Below are positions 1-12,643 of a DNA stretch of 64,000 nucleotides, one piece after another (the first letter of the stretch is position 1; each line of letters opens with the position of its first letter). The notes under the pieces are model-generated. The model did not search any database. It was not told the origin of the DNA and was given only the letters and a program-made list of their open reading frames with translations. Made by a program: the position numbers and the translations under genes. This DNA comes from Pogostemon cablin (taxonomy: Eukaryota > Streptophyta > Magnoliopsida > Lamiales > Lamiaceae): NCBI GenBank assembly GCA_023678885.1, contig CM042996.1, positions 15,372,602 to 15,436,601 of the forward strand, in the 5' to 3' direction.

Positions 1-2
1 CC

Positions 3-240
3 AAACTCGTTTATCAATACCCGTTGATTACACATACATACCCATTTAAAATTATTAAGATGTTAGAACTAATAATATTAATTTAAAATTATTAATAGTG
101 AAGAAAATAATTTAATATCATTCTAAACTCATTTATCAATACTCATTGATTACACATACTCATTTAAAATTATTAAGATGTTATGATCAATAATATTAAT
201 TCAAAATTATTAATAAAGAAGAAAATAATTTAATAATGAA
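3..240. repeat. Tandem duplication, about 122 bp x 2, AT-rich
   Basis: Two adjacent copies of an AT-rich unit begin with AAACTC at about 3 and 125 and share the AATTATTAAGATGTTA and GAAGAAAATAATTTAAT blocks. No coding potential was seen. The rest of 241-850 is AT-rich intergenic DNA in which I recognise nothing else. Confidence 0.75.
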
Positions 241-855
241 TTAATTGTTAAAACTACATTATAGTTTCAAACTACATTATAGTTTCAAAAAATACATTAT
301 AATTATTATAAAAATAAATCATAGTACTATAAACTTAATTGTTAGTACCATAAATAATAAATTAAATTTTGTTGAAATAAATAAGAGGGAAATTTAAAAT
401 CTTAAAATTAAAATTAATTAAATAGTATCATTATGACAAAAATTAAATAAGGTATATTTTAAATAAGGTATTAAATCAATGACCAAGATCTAATCTCATA
501 ATTGTAATGAATGAATGAGATTCAATAATATGATAAATGTTTGATATTAAAATGGGAGTAGTAATCAAATTCAATGGTGTAAATTAAAAATTAGCTCAAT
601 TTTAACTTTTTTATTTTGCTTTTATATTATTTAGATTAGATTAGATAAATATATTCTTCGAAATTTACGAATATGATATTAGAAGAAAAGCAATACAATC
701 ATATAATTGGCGTTAACCTAAATTAATTATTGTTATTAATTGATCAATATATAGTTGTGATATAACCGCATTTCAAACCACTACTATCATTTATCAGCCA
801 CAGCCAAGCCATATATTGAGTAATTACCTTATGGTCCCCCTCGGCCTCTTATATA

Positions 856-1089
856 CTCCCTCCGTCCCACATTTATCTTCACACTTTTCGTTTTCGTCTG
901 TCCCATATTTATTTTCACCACCCAAAAATGAAACTTCACATTAACCAACAACCTCAAAATTTACCTTAATTTCAAAAATATCACTCTTACCTAACACACA
1001 TAAAATACTTTATAATTTATTTATTACTTAAAAATACTTTCTTAACCTCCTTCTAAAGTAATTGTGAAGCCTGAGATGGGACGAAGGAG
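856..1089. mobile_element. Stowaway MITE in the RAF2 promoter
   Basis: The element starts CTCCCTCCGTCCC and ends with the matching inverted GGGACGAAGGAG. TA dinucleotides flank it at 854-855 and 1090-1091, the Stowaway (Tc1/mariner) signature. It is 234 bp, has no coding capacity, and ends 61 bp upstream of the RAF2 start codon. Confidence 0.85.
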
Positions 1090-1150
1090 TATGTTGTAAT
1101 AAATACAGAGAAAATCCTATCAGTACCACAGAACAACACAGCCTTCACTC

Positions 1151-1939
1151 ATGGCCTCCTCTGCACCACACTTAACCTTCTCTCCTCTCCTTTCTCTCTC
1201 TAAAACTCCGATTCGAAACCGTCACGCCACCCTCCCTCCCATCGCAACCAGATCCACCTCACTGGTAATCCGAGCATCCGGTGGCCCCATCGATTTGTTG
1301 GGCGATTTTGGAGCTAGGGACCCTTTTCCTGCTGAAATCGAGAGCAAATTTGGTGAAAAAGTACTCGGAAATGTTAGCACAGAGCACAAGATTTTGATTC
1401 CCAATGCTAACGTCCTCTCACTAGCACAGCTCGAATGCTTTCCCCTTTCTCAGCTTCAACCTCTCCCCGAAGAAGAAATCAAAAACTTGATGTTCAAGGT
1501 TTAGGTTTTTTTTTTTTTTTTCTCTCTCTCCTATTTACTCAATAATCGAATTAACTAATGTGTTTGATTGCAAAATTAGGTTGTTGGATGGAAAATTGTG
1601 GATGGAAAGCTTGAAGGATTGTGGAAAGTTAGGAATGAAGAATGTGGCGAAGCATTGATAAACAGGATTAAAAATAAGATAGAATCAACTGGGCACATTC
1701 CGGAGTTACAATTTGAGGCACCTAATCAAGTCAGAGCCCAACTCTGGACTTCATCTATTGGTAATTAGAATTCATATCTGCTTTAGTACTATGTTTATGT
1801 TTATTGATTTGTATGTGTGTTGTATAAATTATTTGATGGTTATGCAGGAGGATTGAGCATCAATGACTTCATTGTTGCTGCTAAAATAGATGAGATTAAA
1901 GTAGCTGATTTACAACCTAGACTCAGAGTTTGGGCATAA
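1151..1939 (+). CDS. RAF2: Rubisco assembly factor 2-like, PCD-like plastid protein
   Basis: Three exons (1151-1498, 1580-1760, 1848-1939) give 206 residues. The protein matches the plant pterin-4a-carbinolamine dehydratase-like family of Arabidopsis At5g51110 (RAF2/SDIRIP1), a chloroplast factor helping Rubisco assembly. Residues 1 to about 43 are rich in Ser, Thr and basic residues, as in a plastid transit peptide. The conserved block LLGDFGARDPFPAEIESKFG follows, then the dehydratase-like fold from about residue 117 (VVGWKIV, GLWKVR, QLWTSSIGGLS, DFIVAAKID). True dehydratases have paired catalytic histidines and a THD motif. Here only His155 (GHIPEL) is evident and the second site reads TSS, consistent with a non-enzymatic role in this subfamily. 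Splice sites are GT-AG with phases 0 and 1. The stop is TAA directly after GCA. A MITE forms the near promoter. Family assignment is strong; function is inferred from the family. Confidence 0.93.
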
Positions 1940-2099
1940 TCAACATCTCTTTGTAAGGAAAATTCAATCAATATCAAAATTTTGAAGCTGTTTACTATTA
2001 CAACTGATTTAAGTATAAAAATGATGTTTTGAGTTTAGAATATGTGTGTTGTGCATATTACACTTATTACATTGATAGTAAAAGTAAAAGGGGGTGTTT

Positions 2100-2968
2100 C
2101 TAGTTGAGGGGAAGGTGGACTTCAACACTGTTAGTCTTCACCAATCTGCAAACAGGGCAGTAATTGGTGGTAGCATCACAGTGTGTGCACACACAGACAT
2201 GGCGGCACGGCCACAGCATCACGGTAGCCATCTTCCTCTCACACACCTTGCATTCCAGCGTTATGGGAGTCACCCTGTTCGGGTCTGCGAACGACGACTG
2301 TGCCTCCTCCTGCGCTGCATCCGCATAGAAACGAGCTGCATTCGCCTCGTCTAGTCGCTCTGTGAGCCCCCTTGTTGCCCTCTCCAGAGTCCTCACCCTG
2401 ATCAGCATCCTCTCTGCCTCACCCTTGTAATGCTCCACAATCCTCTCTAGTTCAGCATTTCGCGCAGTTAGTTCCTTCAGTCGCTCTTCCGCCCCATGGT
2501 TTACCTCCTGGAAGTGCTTCTCCAATGCCTGCTTCAGCTTTTCAGTCTACATGAAACAAAATTGTTAGATAAATGATTGATGATTAGAGTAATTAGAGTA
2601 TAGTTTGGAATGGTAATTACGTGAAGGGAGATTATATGATCAATTTGTTGTTGTTGCTGCTGATCATTAATGTTTCTAGAGGGTGGTACGACGTCGTTTT
2701 CGTCGTCGTCCGGTGCCGTTAAGAGGGACATGTAGGAGAAGGGCCTCGTTGGGGCAGCATTGTTGAGTATCCTCTGCACTTGTGAGAAATGGGCGTTGGG
2801 AGGGAGGGTGGGAGGAGCAAAGGGTTGGGCATACACATGATTTAGTGATGATGATTCTGCAGTAATCTTTCTTTTCCCAGTGTCGGACTTATTGGGGATT
2901 GATCCTCCGGTATGCATCGTGAATTGACACGTAAGAGGGAAAAGATTGTTGCAGATGGGTAGCGACAT
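2100..2968 (-). CDS. BOI-type RING E3 ubiquitin ligase
   Basis: Two exons on the minus strand (2968-2621, 2546-2100) encode about 264 residues. The N-terminal part is low complexity, with a six-Gln run before IDHIISLH. A predicted coiled coil follows (about 117-195; TEKLKQALEKHFQE, then ERIVEHYKGEAERMLIR). A C3HC4 RING finger ends the protein (about 215-249; CKVC, PCRHVCVC, CPVC). This layout is that of the BOI/BRG family (Botrytis susceptible1 interactor), E3 ligases that restrain cell death, pathogen and gibberellin responses. All eight zinc ligands appear present. The start is the first Met of the upstream exon. The intron is 74 nt with GT-AG ends and phase 0. The gene converges on RAF2 with about 160 bp between stop codons. 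The substrate cannot be inferred. Confidence 0.88.
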
Positions 2969-3059
2969 GGGATGTGATGGAGAGAGTTGATATAAAGACA
3001 GTGAAACGGTGGCACTGAACGGAGACCACTGTTCGGAGAGCGGAGACGATGATCCATTG

Positions 3060-3849
3060 TCTAAAACTACGTCGCTTCGATATCCCTAAGTTTAAATGAG
3101 ATATGCTAACGGTTTGTGATGTCCGAGAAAATAAACTAACTGATAATAATTACTTGGATTTGATTTTTGTAAAAATATATCAAAAATAAAAAATGTTGTA
3201 AGTTATTATAAACAGACGTGATTATTCTTAAAAGAAAAAACGTACAATACAACGTGGAGGATGAATCAGTTATTACAAGAAATAAAAATAACCCCATAAA
3301 AAATGAGATGGATCCTGGGGGGAATTAAATGGTAGTAATAAGAACCAAAATTCTATTGATTTCTTTTTAGCTAAAATTTGCATGTTCTCGCTGACTCAAA
3401 ATTCCACATTTTTTAAATTTAGAACTCTAATATCTTTGAAAAAAAAAATTAATTTTTTTTAATTAAACATTAATACTATTCATATTTTAACCACATGAAA
3501 GAGAAAAAATTATATTTTATGTTTATTAATATTAACATTTTTTATGAGAAAATTGGATACTTAATTAGGGAACCACTTAACCAATTTTATGACTTTCATA
3601 TAAATCGACTATTGTGATAAAATATAATACATGGTGAAAAAACAATAATATTGCTCTCAAGTTATATTTCATAATTTTTTTTTCGTCCTATCTTAAATTT
3701 TAAGATTAAAAAATAGAAACATTATATCAATCTATAGCCTTAGTGATGTTTATTTTGGGGGGTTTGTAAAGTTTGAAAATCATGAATAATAGTATCTCTT
3801 AATTATAAATTTATTATTAGCACCTAATATAAGTATATTTTATAATTTA
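3060..3849. other. Intergenic AT-rich stretch
   Basis: Promoter side of the RING ligase gene. It is strongly AT-rich with homopolymer runs. I see no gene or recognisable element. Confidence 0.5.
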
Positions 3850-4312
3850 TTCTCTCCATCATATTTTAATCTTTATATATATTTTCAATTTGAGTGTCTT
3901 ATTTTAATTTTTAAATTTTCATTTTCAGTAAATGAGACACACAAAACAATTAATATATTTTTATGGGACCCACATATAATACTAATATATCTACCAATTT
4001 TACATTAAATATAGTTTTCCTCCATATTTTTTACCCTTATTGTACGAAGTTTAAGATTTTTTTTGTTTTTCGAGGGTAATATAGTATTTTAGGCAATAAA
4101 TAAATTATAAAGTATATTATATGTATTAGGTGGGAATTGATGTGATTTTTTTTCTTTGTGGAGAAGTTTTATACTGGAGTGAGGAAAATGGAAAGTGTAT
4201 AGTTTAAGTTGGGCCGGATAGAGTATATTTTTTAATTCCCTACACAATAAAATAATAGTATATTTTTTAATCAACGTGAAAAAAATTAAATATTGAAACG
4301 GAACAGGAGGAG
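3850..4312. mobile_element. Possible Stowaway-like MITE, degraded
   Basis: It begins TTCTCTCCATCATATTTTAAT and ends GAAACGGAACAGGAGGAGTA. These are imperfect forms of the CTCCCTCC ends seen elsewhere in the window. At about 460 bp it is long for Stowaway and probably holds other insertions. Confidence 0.45.
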
Positions 4313-5265
4313 TATTTATTACCTAAACATTATCCCCAAAAATCAATAAAATTGGTAAAAAAATATATTTTTAAACAAACCCCATATTTATTGTAATGGC
4401 AAAGAATAATATAGTACGAGTGAATGACTTTTTTTTTACAATAACTAATAATATTTCACAATATTTTTGTAAAACTTAAATTATAAGGCATAAATTGATA
4501 TTCATATTTTTTGTATTTTGAAATATTTTAGAATATTTCATGTTAAGTAAAATTCAAAATACCAATGATGTTTTTCACATGAACCAGATCAATTCTAGGG
4601 TGCACCGAGTGCACCTCAAAATTATTCGAAATGGTATAATATTATAAAAATTGTAGGTTATATATTTTTGAAACCTACATTTATAAAAAAAGAAAAATAT
4701 AAATCTTTAAATGAAATGATCAAATATATAAATCTGAAAAAGGGAGTATTAATGTAAACCTAAAATTAGTTAAACCGATTATTTTAACTAATAAATTCAT
4801 TTAGAACTATTAAAAATTTCCAGGAGTTGTCTAAAGAAAAGTGAGAAAGTCTAAGTAAATGTGTTTTAGATACTGTCGCATTGAAATTCTTTCCTAATCT
4901 AATTGTATTATATTTGGAGTGTACCATAATTCTTTTATCTCACTCATTTTTATTGAATAAAATGACTTTTTATTAGTTGAAAAAATAAATAAAAAATCTA
5001 GGTAGCAATTATCATGTAAAGAGAGTGACACTTTAAGATTAGATCTTACAGAAAACTAAGTTCGATTACTATTGGTCGCAATGATCCATTTTTTCATAGG
5101 CTTCAGTTTAGAAATTTGGCCCATGTGGCTAAAACATCCAGCCCATACATCTTTATTAAGGCCCATCAATTCTTAACGAATCCAGCCCATATTTCATGAG
5201 GCCCATTTACCCATTCTAGGTTTCGATCGGAACTCTCACCATTTGTCTCTTCCTCGTTTCATTTA

Positions 5266-5270
<5 letters not shown>
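4313..5270. other. Intergenic stretch upstream of ATP synthase delta'
   Basis: AT-rich up to about 5100, then the promoter of the ATP synthase gene. Repeated GGCCCA/GCCCAT motifs at 5117-5210 match the plant site II-type elements common in promoters of mitochondrial and ribosomal genes. Their regulatory role here is inferred. Confidence 0.45.

Positions 5271-5299
<29 letters not shown>
5271..5299. repeat. (CT)n microsatellite in 5' leader
   Basis: A pure CT run of about 14 units lies 40 bp before the ATG of the ATP synthase delta' gene, probably within its 5' UTR. CT-rich leaders are common in plant housekeeping genes. Confidence 0.9.
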
Positions 5300-5301
<2 letters not shown>

Positions 5302-5338
5302 GCACACGTACACTTAGAAACGCGATTAGCTCCTCAAA

Positions 5339-8300
5339 ATGCTGCGACAGGGTTCACGATTCTTCTGGAGCCGAGCTTCTGCCACCTCCATGAAGTGGTG
5401 CCGGCAATTTTCCTCCGATCTCCCTGCGGAGACAGCCGGAGACTCCAAGTTCATTGACTCATGGAAGAAAGTGGCTCCAAATATGGATCCACCCAAAACG
5501 CCGTCGGCCTACATGACTCCTCGTCCGCCGGTTCCATCCACAATCCCCTCGAAACTCACCGTCAATTTAGTTCTGCCTTACGATTCCATTTTATCCGGCA
5601 AAGAGGTACTTTAAGCATATATGTTTTTTCGCTGCTTTTTCAAAAGGGTAAAATAAGAAAATTTCCTAACAGACATCCTCGATCGGTTTTTCCTGATGGG
5701 TTTCTGAACATTGGTTCTGAAGTGAATTTGTTGTTGTATGAATAGCTGAATTTCGTAGCCTCGTTATTTGTAAGGAGTATTTTGGATCACTTTGTACACC
5801 GTTGCCAATTGTATGCAGGTTTTCATAGGGCTAAAAGAGGCTTGATTTTTTTATTCTGGATTCTTGATCTTCTGTGGTTATATGTTTTAATGCTTAAGCA
5901 TTGTCTTTGATACACTAGAATGTAGAAATGGTAGATGTGTGTTTGCATAATACTCATAGTTTTTAGAGGCGTAAGAGGGCAAAAGACCAGGTTGGAGTCC
6001 GAGGAGTCGAGCACTTGTGCTCCTCTGTACTTGTGTGTATTTTATACACAAGTACACCTACTTAACGCATAATTACACAATCAAATAAAGTGAAGAATCA
6101 CATAATAATAATAGTACGAAGTTTTCAAGCTTCAAAAAGTTATCAAGTTTCAAATGATTAGCAAACTTATCACTGATCATCATGATTGTTATCATCTAAG
6201 CTGGAGTGAGTGGCTGATTTTATTCCAGATTTAGCTTACGCCTGGTTTATGAGACGCTAACTGTAATTTAAATAAAGCCCCCGTCTTTTTTTTAACTTAA
6301 TAAATTAAAAAAGCTTTTAACAACTCTTAAAATACCCAAAATAATAAGCAATATACACACGTATACAAGCGGTGTGCCTTAGGATATAGAAAAGGGTGTG
6401 GGGAGATGCCTTCCTCTTGAACAACTCATGACATGAAATCAGAAAAAAAGGGGTGCTTGAGCTTGAGCCTCCTCAGAGACGCACCTCTAACAACGATGAT
6501 ACTACCTCCACCCCTCTTATTTATCCGCACTTATTGTTTCCATTTGTCCCACTATTTATGCACGTTTTTTATAATACTAAAATAGAAACACCACCTAAAA
6601 TCCTCACAACACCATAAATTACAAAAATGTCACCTATTTTTTACCCTGTATTAATCAAAACCAAACAACTTTATTCATTTTTCTTATTAAATTAAATAAC
6701 CCTATGTATCCCTTATTTATTTTACATTATACATCTAAAATTAACTTTTCTTAATTCACATTCCCGCATACATGTACTTAAGTATGATTGACTGAGGAAG
6801 CAATGACTATTTTTATTGTGACACAGGTTGGGCCTTCTGCGTTCCACTTTAGGGTTCCACATTGATTTAATTTTGAATGAATAATACTCGATGTTCTGTA
6901 TTCTTAGCTCTGTTCTTCTCTTTATTTGCTTCCATGAAAATCATATTATAATTCAACCAGCTTGAATACTTTTGACCATATAATATCATAACTCAGGCAT
7001 GTATTTTCTCCACTGTATTTCCTTTTTGAACTTATATTCTTTTTCCACATTAAACTACAACTCCTTGAACAGTATTTCTAAGTTCTGGACATCAAATAAA
7101 ATCTATAGCTAGGGCTAAGGAAGTTAGCTGTTGGTGAAAATGTAGGTATGTGAAATTGTTGACATTCCACTTAACGTAGAGACTTAATAAATCCTCGTTA
7201 AGCAGTCTACATGGCTTGATAAGCTGCTCAAGAGGATGAACTGAAGGTTGTTTGGCTTGATCATTAAAACACAAGCATCATTGATTTATTAGGAAAATTA
7301 TTGACCTCTACTTTCAGACTGATATCCAAAGTACTAGGATGCTGTCACCTGACATTTAAGATTTTTATGGGTTGACAATGTGTTAAAATGAATTAGAGTT
7401 GAGTTGTCGTTTCTAAGTTCGTAAACCACTTTTTTTGGTATTATTGTACTGCTGTAATTCCCTAGGATACGTTTGCTTTGGTTGGTAACCCAGGTTTAGT
7501 GTGGTTATCCTTCCAAAATTCATGTTTACTTTCAGTCTAAAATTTGGAGGGTTAATCATTCAAGCCTGTGATTATTTTTAAAAAACTACTGTTCACTTGG
7601 TTTAAAAAATCTCCTCAATCTCTTCCGCTTTATTTTTTATCTCTCATGTTTAGACCATTTGTCCGTTATTTTGAGTTAAATCCAATACATGATTCTCCAT
7701 CCCTATTTCAACCCTAGTTTTAAGAAGCAATAGGCGCCGTTCTGCACTTCTGCTCTCACTATCACTCCATATTTCCTACTGGTGGAGTCTATCTTCTTTA
7801 CTGCTCTGGCTAGACGAATTCAGTTAGCTCTATTTCATCTTTTTCAACACTGTTGCTTAAAGCTTCTTTCTTTTTTCTTTTTCTTTTTCTTTTTTTTTTT
7901 GAACATGTGGAATTCTTGTGTTCTGTGTGATTTTGTGCTGAGTTAATATTCTTTTTCTACAATTTTTGTTTTAAAATCGTTCTTAATTTCAAATATGCCA
8001 ACTTGTTGGGAATCCAACCATAACCTCAATACTTTATTTCCCCAAAGCTCTAATTATGAAATGGACAATTGTCTCAAATCTTTTAGAACGTGCAAGCAGA
8101 AATTTTAATGCATTTATAGACTAGATGCTAAGGTATGAAGATATTCATTTGATAGTAAAGAAGATACCTTGGGAATGTTGAGTGGTACAAATGTGTGTTT
8201 TTCTGATCTGACAAAGTTGGAATTAATAGAGAAAAGTTTTTTAAATCGAGGGATATATGTGGATGTTGTTGTTTCATGTCTTGTTAGTAGAACTGGTGGA

Positions 8301-9719
8301 GTCAAGGATTTTATAGTTGGTTGAATTAAGAGACATAGTCTTGTTTCTGGTAGAGAATTTGGATCTTCACATTATCACAATTTATCCTATATTTTAAAGG
8401 ATTGTTACTTACTTTAAACCTTTAAAATAAACACAAGAAATAATTAGAATATAAGAATGCCTTTATTAATTGATGTTGATGGTGTATTTAATACGTAAAG
8501 TAAAAGGAATAATCTCATTACTAGGAATTCATGTTTTCCCAGGAATGCGCTTAGTTTTAGACTCCATGGTTTTTTGTTATCAGCTTAGGATGTACCAGTA
8601 TCTTTTCTGACAAAATTATTGTCAATTGTAATTATTGTAATCAGAATATTCTCGTAGATTTAACAAATAGTTTGATCATCTGTACAATTTATTTTTGTTG
8701 AATTCTTTTTAGTTCCTACTTCTACTTTGGTACTTCAAAATTATCGACTATTACATAGTTCAGAAATTATTATTTTTATTTCTGGTTAAGTTGATTACTC
8801 AGCTGGTCCGCGGGTGCTAGGTTTGTGATATGGAATGTCACTAGAGATGAAAGTAATTGGTATGTTCATTATATAATTAGGTTGTATGGTTAATGATGAG
8901 GAATGCCTGTCAATGTTGGTTAAGAGTGAATGGTTCACTAAAGATGAGATGACTTTTTTTAACCAAGGAATGATAATCATTCCCTCCAGAATAGTGTGGA
9001 ACAGTGCATTTACAGGCTTTGGGATATCGGTCCAATATTCAGGAGAACCAATTAAATTCCTTTCCCATTTTGGTATTTAATATACTTTGGATGTGCTGAA
9101 TTTGCTTCTTTAAAATTTTGGTTGATTTACTGAATACATTAATATTTTGCCAAGTAATACATAAGGATCACTTTTCTCTTCCTTTTCTAATTCCTTTTCG
9201 ATACATTTATCCAAAACGTATTCTTTATGATAATGCGAACAATAGCAAAGCTTTTAAAAGCATTTCCTTGTTCAGGAGGCTTAAGTTTTCAGATACACCT
9301 ATATAGTGCCATTTTCGCTAGACTTTAGTTCTTGAAATCGAATACTGATTGGTGTACGTCTGTTTCATTTTCAGGTTGATATGGTCATAATCCCAGCATC
9401 TACAGGACAGATGGGTGTTTTACCTGGACATGTAGCTTCAATTGCGGAGCTAAAACCTGGGGTTTTATCAGTTCATGAAGGCAATGACGTGACCAAATAT
9501 TTTCTTAGCGGTGGCTTTGCTTTTGTTCATGCAAACTCAATTGCAGATATAATTGCTGTTGAGGTAATTCCAGTGGACCGTATAGACCCGAGTTTGGTTC
9601 AGAAGGGCCTCGCTGAGTTTCAACAAAAGCAAAACACAGCATCGACCGATGTGGAGAAAGCTGAAGCACAAATCGGGGTAGAGGTCCACAGTGCTCTCAA
9701 TGCTGCTCTTACAGGCTAA
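5339..9719 (+). CDS. Mitochondrial F1 ATP synthase subunit delta'
   Basis: Two exons (5339-5605 and 9375-9719, phase 0) encode 203 residues, the usual size of plant mitochondrial delta' (homologue of bacterial epsilon; Arabidopsis At5g47030). This subunit belongs to the central stalk of F1. Residues 1 to about 27 are rich in Arg and Ser and lack acidic residues, as in a mitochondrial presequence. Then come the plant block KVAPNMDPPKTPSAYM, the beta-sandwich (KLTVNLVLPYDSIL, then VIIPASTGQMGVLPGHVASI and GGFAFVHANS), and the C-terminal helical hairpin (DPSLVQKGLAEFQQKQ). The exon junction falls in the conserved KEVDMV segment. The single intron is 3,769 nt, much larger than the coding sequence. 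Confidence 0.95.
5606..9374 (+). other. 3.8 kb intron of ATP synthase delta'
   Basis: GT-AG intron. It contains an imperfect Stowaway-like start near 6500 (CTCCACCCCTCTTATTTATC) without a clear partner end. A palindromic stretch around 6021-6059 (ACTTGTGTGTATTTTATACACAAGT) is also present. Beyond these it is T-rich. I found no convincing gene on either strand. Confidence 0.6.
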
Positions 9720-10170
9720 CATTACTACAGGGGCAATTGAAAACAGCTTGTAGTTACTTGTCCACCCATCATTTGTGTTTTGAGTTGAATCTTTTTGTAC
9801 CCATTAGCGGAAGCTCTTTTTAAAACTATATATGGTGATCTCTGCTATGGGAAGGGTTTCTTGAATAAATTTCATTACCCACGCAAGTTTGATGCTTTTG
9901 ACGTGCCGATTATGACATAAATGATAATGCCTTGAAGCTTTTGATTTTCTTTCTAGTGTAGAATATTTCATTTGTTGTTTAATCTCCAGTTGAATAGAAT
10001 AACATGTCAGCTTCAAGAACAGTTAGTGTAATAATTCATGAGGACAAAACTTATGCATTCAATCTTCATTTAATACTATTGCTCATCCAAAAATTATACT
10101 TCATAAGAGTGAAAGACTAATGAACAAACTGTGCACCAGAAACCTTCTAAAAAGATGGCCACCTATTTTC

Positions 10171-12289
10171 TCACCTAATAGGTGACGTATTAAGAGATAA
10201 AGGACCTTCCAAATATGACACTTTTGAACTGTCATCCGTCGAGGGACCAAACACTTCCCAAAAACGAAGTCGTGCATCCTCTCCAGCTGAGACCACTGTT
10301 GTGCCATTGGGGCTCTGTCAACAACAAAATCCCATCAGTATACTATCTATATAGTACGAAAATAGAGTCAATTGTAGTTGGTTCCAAACTAAAAGCTGCA
10401 GAAGACATCATAGATCATATACCTGTGTTAGATGTAGAATTCTAGATCCCAAATTTTCAGATTTTCCTAATTTGGACATGGAAGGGTACCTCCACATACA
10501 CATCCTGCTATTACATTCAGTTTCAGTGCCAAAGCCATGGCCACTCAATAGTTCTTTATGATGCCTGTTCCATTGCAGCCCTGTTATCTGTCAAAATTAC
10601 GATGCTTGTAATCACTGTGATTAAGATACAATGGATCAATCTTGATTGACTAAATGTTATATATGTAACAAGTAGCTCACCTGTGCTTTAGTTTCAGTGC
10701 TACTAGTGCAGGTTCCTTTCTGAATGTTCCATAACTTGATAGATCCATCGGATGTGCCACCTCCGGAGGCCAACACATTGTAATCAGTGGGGCACCATGC
10801 CAGCGCCTTCACTGCTGCGCAATGTTGATTGAATCGGAACAGGTGATGATCTGAGCTCATTTTTCGCGCATCCCATAGAAAGAGTAGATTGTCATTTCCG
10901 CCACTTGCTAATTTCATCCCTGTGCTTGACCATTTCAAACCACAAACTTCACGCTTGTGCACTTTAATGTTGCATACTAGACTATTCCTTGCTCTTACTG
11001 AAGCAAACATGAGAAAGGTTTATTACATCAGCTTCGTCAGTGATTAAATTCAATCTAAACTAATGTGATCATCAAACTTGATTACCGTCATGATTAATGA
11101 TGGTTCTATCAGAGCTTCCAGATGTTAACAGCTGACCGTTCCATGCAATAGATCCCACCCTTCCCTGATGACGGTAAAGCCATCTGATCTGTGTAAAACG
11201 CATGCAATAAACAGTGATCATTAAATATACACATCAACATTCATCACAGTTTGTATAAATAATTGGTTGATCAATGAAAGGTTCCCTTACAGGCTTGAGA
11301 GACTCGGCATCAAAGAGACGTATGCTAGAGCCAGCGTATCCTGTTGCTATTGTTTTCCCATCTTCAGACCAAGATACACTAGCAGGATAATCATTCTCAA
11401 ACACTTCACATAACAACTCAACTTTATGATTCTCCGAATTCCACAAGTACACTGCTGCACCCAACCCAACTGCTAGAACATTCGTTTTTCCCCAATCCAT
11501 AATGTTAAGATAGTAATCGCACTTGATATTAGGTGCATCCAGAACACGTGATTCACGGTTAGGAAACTCTCGCAATGGTCTATATGTAGGACTCTTCTCA
11601 TCGCTACGTCGCATCTCCTCTATCTGAGGACTGATTTTTCTTCTTGATTTGGGGCTACCCCTGAAAACCAGCATTTGAAATGGCCTTCCTTCAGCAATGA
11701 GGGTCAGTTTTTGCAAATTCAACCTATATTCAGACTGATGAAATGAAATAAGATCACTAACTTAACAATCAATAGAACCATTTCACAACTCTAATAAATT
11801 TAGTGACGTTTTTAAATTTTCCAGAACTCTTCTTCATCATTAGAAGTGAGAACAGAAAGCCATAAATGATGCATAATTTCGAATCTCTCTTTGAGTTGCA
11901 GCAAGAAATTTTCGAAGAATGTCAAATTCTTCTCAAAATTTAATTCAAGAACAACTTAACCCTAAATCATCAATAAAAGAAACAAAAGAATCAAAAAGGA
12001 TAAAAGAGAACTAACTTTGAACTTGGACTTGCAGAGTCCTCCGGTTGCCCTGTTCGTTAATTCACCCCGGGCTTGATCAATATCCATCAAACTCCGATTC
12101 GGAATAAACCTATCCCCCTAATATAATTAAAAAATAAAAAATAAAATACAAGAAATTGTCGAAATCACACAAGATATTGTCGAAGAGAATGATGAAATTC
12201 TTTCGGAACCATACCGGAAAATCATAGACGACGGGAGCATCGTGGAGACGAGTGGGAGAGTACCAATCAGATAGAAGTCTCCAATCCAT
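10171..12289 (-). CDS. CDC20: CDC20-type APC/C activator, WD40 protein (divergent)
   Basis: Seven exons on the minus strand: 12289-12215, 12117-12016, 11734-11291, 11188-11086, 10997-10681, 10587-10423, 10314-10171. All junctions are GT-AG with compatible phases, giving 449 residues; Arabidopsis CDC20.1 has 457. The protein carries a C-box-like DRFIPNR (about 27-33), the RVLDAPN block leading into the beta-propeller, WD repeats (YLNIMDWGKTNVLAVGLG, VSWSEDGKTIATGYAGSSI, ASGGNDNLLFLWDARK, WNRHHKELLSGHG, LRFWEVFG), and the C-terminal Ile-Arg tail (SPIR, stop). C-box and IR tail are the known contacts for the anaphase-promoting complex. The region between C-box and propeller (about 34-115) is unlike canonical plant CDC20: where the NRxRILAF motif is expected the sequence reads EGRPFQMLVFRG. 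It should act in mitotic or meiotic ubiquitination, but may be a specialised paralogue. Confidence 0.9.
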
Positions 12290-12429
12290 TGTTAATTCAA
12301 AACCCTAAACTGTTGATTTGAATTGGGGAGAATGAAGAGGATCATATATTCTGGTTCCCTGTTGAAACAAACGACCTTTGAGATCGTCGTATCGACTGTA
12401 ATTTCGCGCCAAGAAGTAGCCGTTGGAAT

Positions 12430-12643
12430 TTTTATGGGAAAATTTGCAAATTAAACCACTTTTTTTTTCCCAACAATTGGCAAATGTTTAATACTCCTAA
12501 AAATGGAGTAGGGAATAATATAATTAGAAAGTAACACAAAAGCTATACTAATAGGGAATATCACAAATATTACAATAAAAAAAAAGAATATTACACGGCT
12601 TCATTCTCTTAAAAAGAGAAAAATAAATAAAAATTTAGTTATG
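12430..12643. other. Intergenic stretch upstream of CDC20
   Basis: AT-rich DNA with no recognised gene or motif. Confidence 0.5.

Noticed and set aside
2094..2354. 86-codon open frame on the plus strand
   Set aside because: It overlaps the RING finger exon of the minus-strand BOI-type gene and has no independent support.
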